A stretch of DNA of 64,000 nucleotides from Anaerolineaceae bacterium (lineage in GTDB: Bacteria; Chloroflexota; Anaerolineae; Anaerolineales; Anaerolineaceae): positions 248,001-312,000 of the forward strand of contig JARKPB010000008.1 in assembly GCA_029975475.1 (NCBI GenBank), given 5' to 3'. The translations under genes were made by a program, and so were the position numbers. How positions within the stretch are numbered: position 1 is the stretch's first letter; every line of letters begins with the position of its first letter. Of the stretch, positions 42,272-51,690 are shown piece by piece. The notes beneath the pieces are model-generated. The model searched no databases. It was not told the DNA's origin and saw nothing but the letters and a program-made list of their open reading frames with translations.

Positions 42272-43123
42272 TTATATGCCGGCAAACAGGTCGCGCTCTT
42301 TACGGCGCGGCGGATCGGGGGGATAGGCGCGCATAAAGAGATCCTGAGCATTGAACCATCCCAGGATATAGCGCATGATCCCGCCGCTGGAGCGCCCTCC
42401 CTGAGATTCATGACAGGCGGAAGCTTCTTCGCGGATCTTGACCAGCGGGCGGTAATTAATTCGCGCGTGCGCAGGGAAGGATACAGCCGCGATTGCGGCC
42501 AGATCAATATCGCCGTTGCGGCCAAATTTACGCGGGTCTTTCCCAAAGAGCGGCATCAATTTCACCGCCAGGCGTAAAATTCCACGCGGCAAAACGTGAT
42601 AGTACAGTTTCGCCGGCTGCCAGCCTGGCAAACCATCCGGATAACGCGCCGCGTCCCCTGCGGCGTAAAAGGCTTTCACGGTGGCGTTGTGGATCGCGAT
42701 GTGGTCCGGGTGGCGGTAACCGCCAATCGGGTCGAAGGTTAAAACAATTTGCGGTTTTAAGAGGCGGATATAGTGAGCCACCTTCGCCGCCACTTCATCC
42801 ACCGGCGCGGCTGCCAGAGCGCCGGGGTGGTGGTTATCCGGCGAGCCGGGCATCCCCGAATCGCGGTAATCGAGGAAATGGACAGCCTTCAATCCAAGGT
42901 GTTCGGCTGCACAGCGCAGTTCGGCTTCGCGGCGCTCCGCGATGGAGTTAAAACCGCGCAGGTACTTTTCATCCACCTCGCCGACCTCTCCCCGCGTGGC
43001 GCAGACCAGATGAACTTCAACACCGCGCCGGGCGTAAAGCGCCAGCGTCCCGCCCATGCCGAACGTCTCGTCATCGGGGTGAGCCAGAACAGCAAGCAGT
43101 ACTTTAGGATTATTTGCGGTCAT
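42272..43123 (-). CDS. PIG-L/LmbE-family deacetylase
   Basis: 283 aa. Zinc-dependent deacetylase of N-acetylglucosamine derivatives. Seen: LAVLAHPDDETFGMGGTLA (HPDD zinc site), LVCATRGEVGEVD, AERREAELRCAAEHLGL and GGYRHPDHIAIHNATVKAF (HPDH zinc ligand). The family includes MshB and Mca of mycothiol metabolism and BshB; substrate cannot be told here. AGGA precedes the ATG. It lies 86 bp after moeB on the same strand, a possible operon. Confidence 0.92.
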   Translation of the reverse strand: MTANNPKVLLAVLAHPDDETFGMGGTLALYARRGVEVHLVCATRGEVGEVDEKYLRGFNSIAERREAELRCAAEHLGLKAVHFLDYRDSGMPGSPDNHHPGALAAAPVDEVAAKVAHYIRLLKPQIVLTFDPIGGYRHPDHIAIHNATVKAFYAAGDAARYPDGLPGWQPAKLYYHVLPRGILRLAVKLMPLFGKDPRKFGRNGDIDLAAIAAVSFPAHARINYRPLVKIREEASACHESQGGRSSGGIMRYILGWFNAQDLFMRAYPPDPPRRKERDLFAGI

Positions 43124-43209
43124 TGTCCTGTCCGAAGCATAAGCTACACCGATTGTAAACCTGAGCGCTTAAAACCGCCAGAAAATCATGCAATTTGTAT
43201 AAATATTAT

Positions 43210-44364
43210 CTAATATTCAAACTGTCCGGGGTCCACTTCTCGAACCCAGGCGTTGATTCCGCCGTCCAGGTGGTAAATTTGCGTGTAGCCAGCGGAGACC
43301 AGCAGGTTTAACCCGCGGGCCGAGCGTTCTCCGGTCCGGCAGTACAGCACTACCGGGCGGCCCGGGTCTAATTCCGCCATTCTGGCCGGCAGGTGCTCCA
43401 GGGGAATATTTACCGAACCGGGTATATGCGATACCTGCTGCTCGATTGGATGGCGCACATCCACCAGCTGGATCTGTTCACCGCTGCGCATCCGCGCGGC
43501 GAGCTGCGCCGCTGAAATGGCGAGGTTCGGATTGACCTGCCGCAGCTGATCCCGCCTGGCCGGGACGCCGCAAAAAGCTTCGTAGTCAATCAGATCATGG
43601 ATGCTGGGCTGCGGTCCGCACACCGGGCAGGCCGGGTTTTTTCGCAGTTGAATAATTTGCAGGCTCATTTCCAGCGCATCATACAGGGCGAGTTTTGCGA
43701 TCAGCGGTTCGCCAACCCCAAGGATGATCTTGATGGCTTCCGCGGCCTGGATGGTCCCAATTGTGCCGGGCAGGACGCCAAACACGCCGGCTTCTGAACA
43801 GGCTGGCACGGAACCGGGGGAGGGCGGCTGGGGAAACAGACAGCGGTAACACGGTCCGCGCTGACTGTCAAAGACGCTTACCTGCCCTTCAAAGCGGAAG
43901 ATCGATCCGTAAATATACGGCCGGCCGGTTAGGACGGCCAGGTCATTCATGAGATAGCGGGTGGGGAAATTATCCGTGCCATCGATCAGCAGATCATAGC
44001 CTGCGGAAATCTCCCGGGCGTTTTTGCTGTCAAACAACTGGTTAAACGTCTGCACTTCAATATATGGGTTGATGTCCAGCAGCCGCGCGCGGGCGGACTC
44101 AACCTTCGGAACGCCGACGGCTGCGCTGCCGTGGATGATCTGGCGCTGAAGGTTGGATTCTTCGACCACATCATAGTCCACCAGGCCGATGCGGCCAATC
44201 CCGGCCGCGGCCAGGTAAAGCGCAGTCGGCGATCCCAGCCCGCCGGTTCCAACGATCAGAACGGACGCCTTTTTTAATTTCTCCTGTCCGGCCAGGCCCA
44301 CTTCCGGGATCATTAGATGGCGTGAATACCGCAGAATTTCAGCCTGAGTCAGGTTTGTGGGCAT
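43210..44364 (-). CDS. MoeB/ThiF-type adenylyltransferase with C-terminal rhodanese domain
   Basis: 384 aa. Residues 1-245 form the E1-like domain: 'RYSRHLMIPEVGLAGQEKLK', VLIVGTGGLGSPTALYLAA (ATP site), DYDVVEESNLQRQ, DGTDNFPTRYL, and CYRCLFP with CPVC as zinc Cys pairs. Residues about 275-380 form a rhodanese with catalytic Cys in LYCRTGERS. Such MoeZ-like proteins activate sulfur-carrier proteins for molybdopterin, thiamine or thiolation. ATG 44364 is set by AAAGGAG upstream. Confidence 0.94.
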   Translation of the reverse strand: MPTNLTQAEILRYSRHLMIPEVGLAGQEKLKKASVLIVGTGGLGSPTALYLAAAGIGRIGLVDYDVVEESNLQRQIIHGSAAVGVPKVESARARLLDINPYIEVQTFNQLFDSKNAREISAGYDLLIDGTDNFPTRYLMNDLAVLTGRPYIYGSIFRFEGQVSVFDSQRGPCYRCLFPQPPSPGSVPACSEAGVFGVLPGTIGTIQAAEAIKIILGVGEPLIAKLALYDALEMSLQIIQLRKNPACPVCGPQPSIHDLIDYEAFCGVPARRDQLRQVNPNLAISAAQLAARMRSGEQIQLVDVRHPIEQQVSHIPGSVNIPLEHLPARMAELDPGRPVVLYCRTGERSARGLNLLVSAGYTQIYHLDGGINAWVREVDPGQFEY

Positions 44365-44385
44365 ACGCAGATCTCCTTTGCCATA

Positions 44386-44414
44386 ATCATACCTGCAATG
44401 CGGCATCCGTCCAA
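44386..44414 (-). promoter_or_regulatory. Promoter of moeB-like gene
   Basis: Minus strand TTGGAC (complement of 44409-44414), 17-nt spacer, TATGAT (complement of 44386-44391), with the AAAGGAG ribosome site in the leader. Confidence 0.65.
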
Positions 44415-44450
44415 GCCGGCGCAGCCAGGTTCTGGCGCCTGTTTTAGACG

Positions 44451-44459
44451 TGCTACAAT
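44451..44459 (+). promoter_or_regulatory. Extended -10 six nt before a start codon
   Basis: TGCTACAAT (extended -10), then TATGGC, then ATG 44466. The six-base spacer TATGGC is identical to the one before the YabE-like gene. A leaderless transcript is predicted. Confidence 0.6.
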
Positions 44460-44465
44460 TATGGC

Positions 44466-47162
44466 ATGCAAATCATTTTGACCCACGAGCAGGCAGATTT
44501 TGACGCCCTGGCTTCTCTGGTTGGCGCAGCCCTCCTGGCTGAAAACGCTCTGGCTGTGATGCCCAGAAAAGCCAACCGCAATGTGCGCGCCTATCTGAAC
44601 CTTTACAGCACGGGGTTAAATTTGCTGGAGCAGAATGAAATTCCCGCCGGTCCGATCGAGCAGGTTACTCTGGTTGATACCCAGTCGCTGGTCACCCTGA
44701 AGGGCATAGGCCGCCACACGGAGATTCGCGTGGTCGATCACCATACCCGCCGCGGCGATCTACCGGAGGGATGGCTGTTTGAAGGGGAGCGGCTTGGCGC
44801 CTGCACTACCCTGTTTGTCGAGAAAATTCGTCAGGAAGCGCTGCCGCTGGAGGTCAATCAGGCGACTTTGCTTCTGCTGGGCATTTACGAAGATACTGGA
44901 TCGCTTACCTATGCCGGAACGACAGCGCGGGATGTGCAGGCGGCTGCCTATCTGCTGGAACAGGGCGCCAACCTGCGCATCGCCGCAAAATACTTAAATC
45001 CGCCGCTGTCCAATGAACAGCGCGCCCTGTATGATGCCCTTCTATCCAGCGCGCAATCGGTTCATATCAACGGGCAGAATGTCATCCTGGCGAAAGCGCG
45101 CGCAGTCGGCCTGGTGGATGAAATTTCCAGCGTCGCGCACAAGCTGCGCGATCTGCTTGACCCGGACGCGCTCTTTCTCCTGGTCGAGACCGGTGAAGGT
45201 GTGCGGCTTGTGGCCCGTTCGACCAGCGACCGGATCAATGTCGCCGAAGTGGCGGCGCAGTTCGGCGGAGGGGGGCATGAGCGCGCCGCGGCAGCGCTGA
45301 TCCCGGCTGGACGCTCCGCGGAACCCGGTGACCCTCTGGAAGCGGCAGCGGCGAAACTGACCGCGATGCTGCCGGGCATTGTCCGTCCCTCCATTGCGGT
45401 CGGGCAGATCATGTCAAAGAAACCATTGTTGTTAAATGAAGAGACTTCAGCTGAAAAAGCCTTCCAATTGATGCAGCGTTACGGTTATGAAGGCTATCCG
45501 GTGGTGAAAAACGGGAAAGTCGCAGGTTTGTTGACCCGCCGCGCGGTAGACCGCGCGATGCAGCACAAATTGAATTTACCGGTATCGAGTCTGATGACAC
45601 CCGGCGAAGTGGTGATTCAATCGACCGATTCGCTGGAAAGCCTGCAGAAGCTGATGGCCGAGTCGGGCTGGGGTCAGGTGCCCGTGGTGCATCCTGATAC
45701 TGGCGAGATCATCGGCATCGTTACCCGCACGGACCTGTTGAAAGTCCTGGCGCGCTCCGATGTAGTTCCCGGACGCCTGAATCTGGCCGAACGGCTTGAA
45801 GCCGCCCTGCCGCCCGCGCGTCTGGCGCTGCTGCGCCTCGTGGCAGACCGGGCTCGGGCGATGAGAGTCCCGGTTTATATCGTTGGCGGTTTCGTGCGCG
45901 ACATCCTGCTCGACCGCCCTTCGCTGGATTTTGACATCGTGGTCGAAGGCGACGCGATCGCCCTCGCCCGCGACCTGTCCGCGGCTTACGGCGGTCGGAT
46001 GGTCAGCCACAGCCGTTTTGGGACCGCCAGCTGGGAAACCAGTCAGATCACCGCCAGGCAGCTGGGACTGGCTGCCGGATTGGATTCAGCGGACCTGCCC
46101 GAACGCCTGGATTTAATCAGCGCGCGCACAGAATTTTACGATTACCCCAGCGCGCTGCCAACGGTGGAACGCTCCAGCATCAAATTGGATTTGCACCGCC
46201 GCGATTTTACGATTAATACCATGGCGCTGCGCCTCGACGGCCGCCATTACGGCAACCTGTACGACTACTGGGGCGGTTTGGATGATTTACGCAGAGGGAT
46301 CGTCCGCGTGCTGCATTCGCTTTCCTTCGTAGATGACCCGACGCGCATGCTGCGCGCTGTGCGCTTTGAACAGCGCTTTCAGTTCAAGATTGACCCCAGA
46401 ACCCTGGAGTTGATGGTCGAAGGAGAAGGATTGCTCCGGCAGGTTTCTGGTGACCGGTTGCGCCACGAGCTGAATTTGATCTTGTTGGAAGCTGATCCAT
46501 TGCCCGCGCTGGCGAGATTGGAAGAACTGAATTTGCTCTACTACATCCAGCCCGGTTTAATCTGGCAGGAAAGGTTTGCCCCGGCTGTTCTCAGCGCTCT
46601 AACGCTAAATCCGCACCCGCAATTGGGGCTGCCGGCTGGCACAACCCTGACCGAAACGCGCCTTTCCACAGCGTACCTGTGCTGGCTGGCACATCTGCCG
46701 GAAAGCGACGCCTGGGCAGTTTTTCGGCGGTTGAAAATTTCCGGGCTGCTGCGAGAGTCTTTTTCCGGCCTGCTGAAACTTCACAGAGAGATTCCGGCTG
46801 CGGTTCGTTGGCCGCCCAGCCGCGCAGTTCGTTTCCTCGATCCGCTGCCCAGGTTATCCCTGTACGCCGCTCTGTGCTTTTACCGTGAAGGCGCAGAGGC
46901 GGACTGGCTGCGGGCTTATCTCGACCACTGGCGCGCCGTTCAACCGACCCTTAACGGCCGCGATTTAATTCGCCGCGGTTTGACCCCTGGTCCCTCCTTC
47001 GGTCATGTACTGGGCGAATTGCGCGGTGCCTGGCTGGATGGCCGCATCCATTCGCCCGAAGAGGAAACCGCGCTGCTGGACAGCTTGTTGTCTCAAATGG
47101 CCTCAAACCAAAATGAGGAAGCAGCATGGACACGTTCGCCAAACCCCAAACAGCCCGGCTAG
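44466..47162 (+). CDS. DHH-CBS-tRNA nucleotidyltransferase fusion (A/CCA-adding type)
   Basis: 898 aa. N-terminal DHH phosphoesterase (ILTHEQADFDALASL; VVDHHTRRG near 90) with DHHA1 motif FGGGGHERAAAA near 265. Two CBS domains (about 318-435; VGQIMSKKPLLLNE and SLMTPGEVVIQS) follow, then a class II poly(A) polymerase head: YIVGGFVRDILLDRPSLDFDIVVEGDA near 470 with the metal-binding D-x-D, and 'LHRRDFTINTMAL'. An RNA-binding C-terminus completes the protein. The same architecture is known for A-adding tRNA enzymes of the Aquifex type, so it may act with a separate CC-adding enzyme elsewhere. The C-terminal 37 bp overlap the next gene. Confidence 0.92.
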   Translation: MQIILTHEQADFDALASLVGAALLAENALAVMPRKANRNVRAYLNLYSTGLNLLEQNEIPAGPIEQVTLVDTQSLVTLKGIGRHTEIRVVDHHTRRGDLPEGWLFEGERLGACTTLFVEKIRQEALPLEVNQATLLLLGIYEDTGSLTYAGTTARDVQAAAYLLEQGANLRIAAKYLNPPLSNEQRALYDALLSSAQSVHINGQNVILAKARAVGLVDEISSVAHKLRDLLDPDALFLLVETGEGVRLVARSTSDRINVAEVAAQFGGGGHERAAAALIPAGRSAEPGDPLEAAAAKLTAMLPGIVRPSIAVGQIMSKKPLLLNEETSAEKAFQLMQRYGYEGYPVVKNGKVAGLLTRRAVDRAMQHKLNLPVSSLMTPGEVVIQSTDSLESLQKLMAESGWGQVPVVHPDTGEIIGIVTRTDLLKVLARSDVVPGRLNLAERLEAALPPARLALLRLVADRARAMRVPVYIVGGFVRDILLDRPSLDFDIVVEGDAIALARDLSAAYGGRMVSHSRFGTASWETSQITARQLGLAAGLDSADLPERLDLISARTEFYDYPSALPTVERSSIKLDLHRRDFTINTMALRLDGRHYGNLYDYWGGLDDLRRGIVRVLHSLSFVDDPTRMLRAVRFEQRFQFKIDPRTLELMVEGEGLLRQVSGDRLRHELNLILLEADPLPALARLEELNLLYYIQPGLIWQERFAPAVLSALTLNPHPQLGLPAGTTLTETRLSTAYLCWLAHLPESDAWAVFRRLKISGLLRESFSGLLKLHREIPAAVRWPPSRAVRFLDPLPRLSLYAALCFYREGAEADWLRAYLDHWRAVQPTLNGRDLIRRGLTPGPSFGHVLGELRGAWLDGRIHSPEEETALLDSLLSQMASNQNEEAAWTRSPNPKQPG

Positions 47163-47698
47163 AACAGCTGATTCTCCGTCCTGCGCTTGAAGCGGATCTG
47201 CCTGATTTGGAATGGGGCGGAGCCTACCTGCATTTTCGCCGGGTGTTTCGCCACACCTTTGAGCTGGTGCTGGCAGGGCGGGCGGTGATCTGGCTGGCTT
47301 TGCTGCCCGCTGTTGGTCTGGTCGGGCAGCTTTTTATCCAGTACAGCTGCGACCGCCGCGAACTGGCGGATGGCAAAGAGCGCGCCTACCTGTATTCATT
47401 TCGGGTCAAGCCTGAGTTCCGCTCGCAGGGGATTGGCTCCGCGATGCTGGATCGGGTGGAAGCCGATCTGCGTTCCCGGGGCTACCGCATCGTCACCCTG
47501 ACGGTTGCGCGCGACAATCCGCGCGCCCGCGCCTTATATGAAAGGCGGGGTTATCGAATTGTCGCGGCCGATCCTGGCCGCTGGCGGTATCCGGACCATC
47601 TTGGCGTCTGGCATGAAGTCGAGGAACCGGCGTGGCGGATGGAAAAGGTGTTGGAGCAAACAGAAATCAGTGCAACCAGTCGAGCGGCTGGCGGCTGA
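47126..47698 (+). CDS. GNAT N-acetyltransferase
   Basis: 190 aa. Seen: LILRPALEADLPDLEWGG at the start, YLYSFRVKPEFRSQGIGSAMLDRVE (acetyl-CoA loop RSQGIG), and 'TVARDNPRARALYERRGYRI'. It begins 37 bp inside the upstream gene and its 3' end overlaps the convergent methyltransferase by 32 bp, so it is packed between both. Substrate unknown. Confidence 0.9.
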   Translation: MDTFAKPQTARLEQLILRPALEADLPDLEWGGAYLHFRRVFRHTFELVLAGRAVIWLALLPAVGLVGQLFIQYSCDRRELADGKERAYLYSFRVKPEFRSQGIGSAMLDRVEADLRSRGYRIVTLTVARDNPRARALYERRGYRIVAADPGRWRYPDHLGVWHEVEEPAWRMEKVLEQTEISATSRAAGG

Positions 47699-48251
47699 AC
47701 CAGAACCAGGCGGACTGCCAGCCTCCCCCGTTGTCCTCGCCGTTTACCCGGTGGGTGTAGGGAAACAGTTGCTGAAATTGTTCCACTTCGCTTTCAGCGA
47801 TGGAGATTTTTCGCGCGCCAACGGCCGCGTACAGCAGGAATACGCCGGCGGGAGCCAGCAGGCGGGCGGTATTCTGGCGGTAAGCTGCCCGGCGGTCTGC
47901 GGGCAGGCCGTGGTAACAACCAATGTCCAGAATCAGGTCGTAAGGACCTGAGAACCCGCGCAGATCAGCGACATCGCCCACTTCCAGTCGGGCGTGAACT
48001 CCGGCGTGTTGAATCCGCCGGCGGCCCTCACGGATCGCGCGAACGGCAAAGTCAACTCCCTCCGCCTCCCAGCCAGCTTTTGCCAGGGTAATCACGTTGG
48101 TGCCAGCGCCGCAGCCCAGGTCCAGCGCGCGGCCTGGTACGCGGTGGGAGATAAAATCCAGCAGTTCCGGTGGCGAAACGCGCGTGTCCCACGGCGGACG
48201 GCGGAAATAAGCCAGGTTAAAGGACAACCAGCGCAAAAAAGAGGCAATCAT
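47667..48251 (-). CDS. Class I SAM-dependent methyltransferase
   Basis: 194 aa. Seen: GRALDLGCGAGTNVITLAKAGWEAEGVDF (motif I and II), DLRGFSGPYDLILDIGCYHGL (motif III/IV region), and later 'LLAPAGVFLLYAAVG'. The substrate is unknown; the sequence resembles TehB/thiopurine-type small methyltransferases. There is no ribosome site; an extended -10 lies 6 nt before the ATG. Confidence 0.88.
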   Translation of the reverse strand: MIASFLRWLSFNLAYFRRPPWDTRVSPPELLDFISHRVPGRALDLGCGAGTNVITLAKAGWEAEGVDFAVRAIREGRRRIQHAGVHARLEVGDVADLRGFSGPYDLILDIGCYHGLPADRRAAYRQNTARLLAPAGVFLLYAAVGARKISIAESEVEQFQQLFPYTHRVNGEDNGGGWQSAWFWFSRQPLDWLH

Positions 48252-48257
48252 TTTGTG

Positions 48258-48266
48258 ATTGTATCA
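48258..48266 (-). promoter_or_regulatory. Extended -10 six nt before a start codon
   Basis: Minus strand TGATACAAT (extended -10), then CACAAA, then ATG 48251. The predicted transcript is leaderless. An inverted repeat CAATCA/TGATTG overlaps the start. Confidence 0.65.
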
Positions 48267-48315
48267 CGGCTGTCATACGCGCGAAAAGGTTGCCCTGAAT
48301 TAACCGCCAGTTTCC

Positions 48316-48324
48316 TGATATAAT
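48316..48324 (+). promoter_or_regulatory. Extended -10 for the EF-G paralogue
   Basis: TGATATAAT (extended -10) about 90 nt upstream of ATG 48415, giving a leader of about 85 nt that ends in AGAAGGG. Confidence 0.55.
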
Positions 48325-48414
48325 TGCTGCGGCTTGGCGCGGCTTTGAAAGACCTATCTGGCATGGTAACTCACTCGCCCTGGCCTGACACCAAATCACG
48401 ATAGAAGGGTACCC

Positions 48415-50481
48415 ATGAAAGAATATTCCACCGACTCGATCCGCAACATTGTGCTGGCTTCTCACTCCAGCGCAGGAAAAACGATGCTGGCCGAGGTGTT
48501 GCTAAATTTCACCGGTGCGACCACCCGCGTGGGCAAAATTGAAGACGGCACAACCGTATCAGATTTCGATGAAGAAGAACACCGCCGGGGTATTTCCCTT
48601 TACACTTCTGTGATTCCGCTGGAATATAACAATGTAAAAATCAATCTGCTCGACACCCCAGGCTACACCGACTTTATCGGTGAGGTCATTTCAGCGATGC
48701 GGGTCGCCGATGGAGCGGTGGTGTTGATTGACGCGGTCTCCGGTCTGGAAGTTGGCACTGAAATCGCTTTACGCTACGCGGGCGAGTTTAAATTGCCGAC
48801 CTTCCTGCTGATCAACAAGATGGACCGCGATAACGCGAATTACGCCAAAGCTTTAAGTTCAGTGGAAAACTTCTCTGAAACCCGTCTGATCCCGGTGCAG
48901 CTTCCCTGGGGTGAAAAAGCCGGATTTCAGGGGGTGATTGATCTGATCACGATGAAAGCCTACAAGGGCGACGGCAAAACGGTAGTGGACATCCCGGCCG
49001 AGATGAAAAGCGCGGCGGAAGAAGCGCGCATGAAACTGGTTGAAGCGGCAGCGGAAGGGGATGACAGCCTGCTGGAAAAATACCTTGAGAGCGGCGAACT
49101 TTCCGATGAAGAGGTCATTCGCGGATTTGGGAACGTGGTCCGTTCGCGCGGTTTCATTCCCGTATTTGTCGCCGCGGCTGGCGCGCAGATTGGGATCAAA
49201 CCGCTGCTGGACGCGATGGTTAACTTGATGCCGTCTCCGGCCGCTGCTCCAGCCGCGGAAGCGGAAGGCAAGAGCGGAAAAGAGACCCTACCCTGCCGCG
49301 ATGACGGTCCTCTGGCGATTTACGTCTGGAAGACCACCGCTGATCCCTTTGTTGGGAAGCAGACCTTCCTGCGGGTGTATTCCGGAATGGTGACCAGCGA
49401 CAGCCGTGTTTGGAATCAAACCCGCGGCATTGAAGAACGCTTTGGGTCGGTCTACATTCCACGCGGTAAGGAAATGATCGCGGTGAAGCAGGTCCACGCG
49501 GGTGATCTCTGCGTGGTTCCCAAGCTGTCTGAGACTTCCACCAGCAACACCCTTTGTGATAAAGCCCACCCTCTCACCTTACCGGTGCCGACCTATCCCA
49601 ACGCCCTCTACCGGGTGGCGGTATTCCCCAAGACCCAGCAGGATTCAGCCAAGATCAGCACCGTGCTGACCCGTCTTTGCGAAGAGGATATGACCCTCAG
49701 CTGGGAGATGGTGGCCGCGACCAATCAGACCGTCCTCCAAGGCATGGGCGACCAGCATATTGATGTGGTTGTTCGCCGGGCAGAGACGAAATTCCAGCTG
49801 GGCGTCAATCTGGAAGAGCCAAAGGTCCCCTACGAAGAAACCATTACCAAAAAAGGGACGGCCATGTACCGCCACAAGAAGCAGACCGGCGGCGCGGGCC
49901 AGTTTGGCGAGGTTCACCTGCGGGTCGAGCCGTATCCTGACGGCGTCTTTGACTTCGCCTGGGAGGTTGTCGGCGGGGCTGTTTCTCAGACCTACGCTTC
50001 CTCGATTCAAAAAGGCATCCAAAATGTCATGAAAGACGGCGTCTTAGCCGGGTATCCGGTTTCGGGCGTGCGGGTCGCGGTGTTTGACGGCAAGGAACAC
50101 CCGGTCGATTCAAAGCCGGTGGCATTTGAAATCGCCGGCCGGGGCGCCTTCAAGTTGGCCTTTAAGGACGCCAATCCGGTCCTGCGCGAGCCGATTATGC
50201 TGGTCAAAATCGTTGTCCCGGAAGACAATATGGGCGATGTGCTTGGCGACCTGAATACCCGCCGCGCTCGTGTTCAGGGGATGGAGACCGAAAAAGGTCA
50301 CTCCACCATCACGGCGCATGTGCCGCTGGCGGAGATGCTGCGCTACACCACCACACTGCGCTCGATCACCGGCGGCCGCGGTTACTTCACGATGGAGCCT
50401 TCACACACGGAGGTCGTCCCGGCGCATATTGCTCAGGAGATCATCGCGGCTCACGCCAAAGAAGAAAAGGAAGAAGAATAA
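48415..50481 (+). CDS. EF-G-like translational GTPase (paralogue type)
   Basis: 688 aa with all EF-G domains. The P-loop is ASHSSAGKT (residues 15-23) instead of the EF-G AHIDAGKT, switch I reads RRGISLYTS (RGIT in EF-G), and G3 is DTPGYTDF in place of DTPGHVDF; NKMD is intact. Domain IV has GAGQFGEVHLRVEP and domain V 'YTTTLRSITGGRGYFTMEP'. The differences place it with the EF-G-like FusA2-type paralogues, not the canonical fusA, and no rpsL/rpsG/tuf genes are beside it. Whether it works in translocation or recycling is not known. Confidence 0.88.
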   Translation: MKEYSTDSIRNIVLASHSSAGKTMLAEVLLNFTGATTRVGKIEDGTTVSDFDEEEHRRGISLYTSVIPLEYNNVKINLLDTPGYTDFIGEVISAMRVADGAVVLIDAVSGLEVGTEIALRYAGEFKLPTFLLINKMDRDNANYAKALSSVENFSETRLIPVQLPWGEKAGFQGVIDLITMKAYKGDGKTVVDIPAEMKSAAEEARMKLVEAAAEGDDSLLEKYLESGELSDEEVIRGFGNVVRSRGFIPVFVAAAGAQIGIKPLLDAMVNLMPSPAAAPAAEAEGKSGKETLPCRDDGPLAIYVWKTTADPFVGKQTFLRVYSGMVTSDSRVWNQTRGIEERFGSVYIPRGKEMIAVKQVHAGDLCVVPKLSETSTSNTLCDKAHPLTLPVPTYPNALYRVAVFPKTQQDSAKISTVLTRLCEEDMTLSWEMVAATNQTVLQGMGDQHIDVVVRRAETKFQLGVNLEEPKVPYEETITKKGTAMYRHKKQTGGAGQFGEVHLRVEPYPDGVFDFAWEVVGGAVSQTYASSIQKGIQNVMKDGVLAGYPVSGVRVAVFDGKEHPVDSKPVAFEIAGRGAFKLAFKDANPVLREPIMLVKIVVPEDNMGDVLGDLNTRRARVQGMETEKGHSTITAHVPLAEMLRYTTTLRSITGGRGYFTMEPSHTEVVPAHIAQEIIAAHAKEEKEEE

Positions 50482-50500
50482 TATCCTTTGCCAGTTTATC

Positions 50501-50531
50501 AAAAGCACCGGCGAATCACCGGTGCTTTTTT
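50501..50531. terminator. Bidirectional terminator
   Basis: AAAAGCACCGG (50501-50511) pairs with CCGGTGCTTTTTT (50519-50531), 7-nt loop. It lies between convergent genes. Confidence 0.9.
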
Positions 50532-50538
50532 GTTGGAA

Positions 50539-51690
50539 TTAGATGTCCTCTATCTCCCAGGGCGGGGTTCCGCTTCCACCCGCGCCTTGCAGGGAGGCGG
50601 TGATTGGCCCGGCCAGCTCCGGCAGCCGGCGGGCGATCCCGGCCAGCAGCCCAAAGCAGCCCGCGATCATCATATCCCCGAACGGCACGGCAAAGTAGGG
50701 CTTGAGGGAACTGCCGCGCAAAAGCGACCGGCGCGGACCGGTGACAACGACGTTGAAATCGGGCGCGTTCAAGGGGATTGGTGTGTGTTCGTAAACCAGC
50801 GCGCCGTGACCTTGGTGTTCAAACACATCTGCATGCGTCAGGCTGCCGTCAGCCAGCGCGGTTAATAAGGCTTCTAACGCGTTTCGATCCAGCAGCCCGG
50901 TGTGGTGTTCAAACACACCTTCAATCCCGCGCGGGCCCAGACGGAACGCCAGGGTGTGAAAGTTGCCCACGTTGGCGACCAACTTGCGGGATTTTGAGGC
51001 AACGAGCGGATCGTAACATGCGCCGATCACCGCCGCTGGGGCGGTATCCATCACCACCAGCGGAGCGGGCAGGGAGTCGGCGCTTCGCTCGACAGCCAGC
51101 AGGCGGGTCATAATCGGCGGGATATTTCCCGCGAGGTGCGCAAACCCGGTCAGGTCATTTTCCGCGCGGATGATTTGATCCAGGTAGTCAAAGCGGAACT
51201 GGCGGTCGGAAATGTCGGCCGGCGCAGCCCCGTGGTCAAAAACGGCAACGCCCACCGCTGCCAGGCTGCTTAAGGAAACCCCGTACTGCCGCAGGGTCCC
51301 GGCGATCAGGGCAAAGTCAAAATCGCGCAGCGCGACCGATCGTATATTGCGCGCCAGAGCGGCTGCTTCATCCTCGGAGACGATCTGAATGCCCATTTGC
51401 CGAACTTTTTCCAGATCGTCATCAAATGAGCGCGCCGCATCCGGCGTGGCGAAAACCGGCGCGCCGGATTTTATCAGCGCTTCAGCGCCCCAGGCGGAGG
51501 GACCTCCCCCCATGGTTACGCCGGTCAACACCACGGCTTCCTTGCGCCGGGCGGCTTCTTTCAGTGTTCGGTGAATGATCATGGTCGGAGACGGCAGCAC
51601 CAGCTTAAATCCGTTTTCCAGATCCACCCGCGAATCATACAGAAAGATGTCCTGGGTGCCGGTACCGACATCTACGGTCAATATTTTCAT
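50539..51690 (-). CDS. DUF1786-family protein
   Basis: 383 aa. The N-terminus MKILTVDVGTGTQDIFLYD resembles the phosphate-1 loop of actin/Hsp70-fold (ASKHA) proteins; later GVAVFDHGAAP and LVANVGNFHTLAFRLG look like further nucleotide-binding elements. The family is DUF1786, sometimes labelled pyruvate formate-lyase-activating-like without proof. Its ATG overlaps the stop of the P-II-like gene, itself coupled to the antiporter. Cytoplasmic; function unknown. Confidence 0.78.
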   Translation of the reverse strand: MKILTVDVGTGTQDIFLYDSRVDLENGFKLVLPSPTMIIHRTLKEAARRKEAVVLTGVTMGGGPSAWGAEALIKSGAPVFATPDAARSFDDDLEKVRQMGIQIVSEDEAAALARNIRSVALRDFDFALIAGTLRQYGVSLSSLAAVGVAVFDHGAAPADISDRQFRFDYLDQIIRAENDLTGFAHLAGNIPPIMTRLLAVERSADSLPAPLVVMDTAPAAVIGACYDPLVASKSRKLVANVGNFHTLAFRLGPRGIEGVFEHHTGLLDRNALEALLTALADGSLTHADVFEHQGHGALVYEHTPIPLNAPDFNVVVTGPRRSLLRGSSLKPYFAVPFGDMMIAGCFGLLAGIARRLPELAGPITASLQGAGGSGTPPWEIEDI

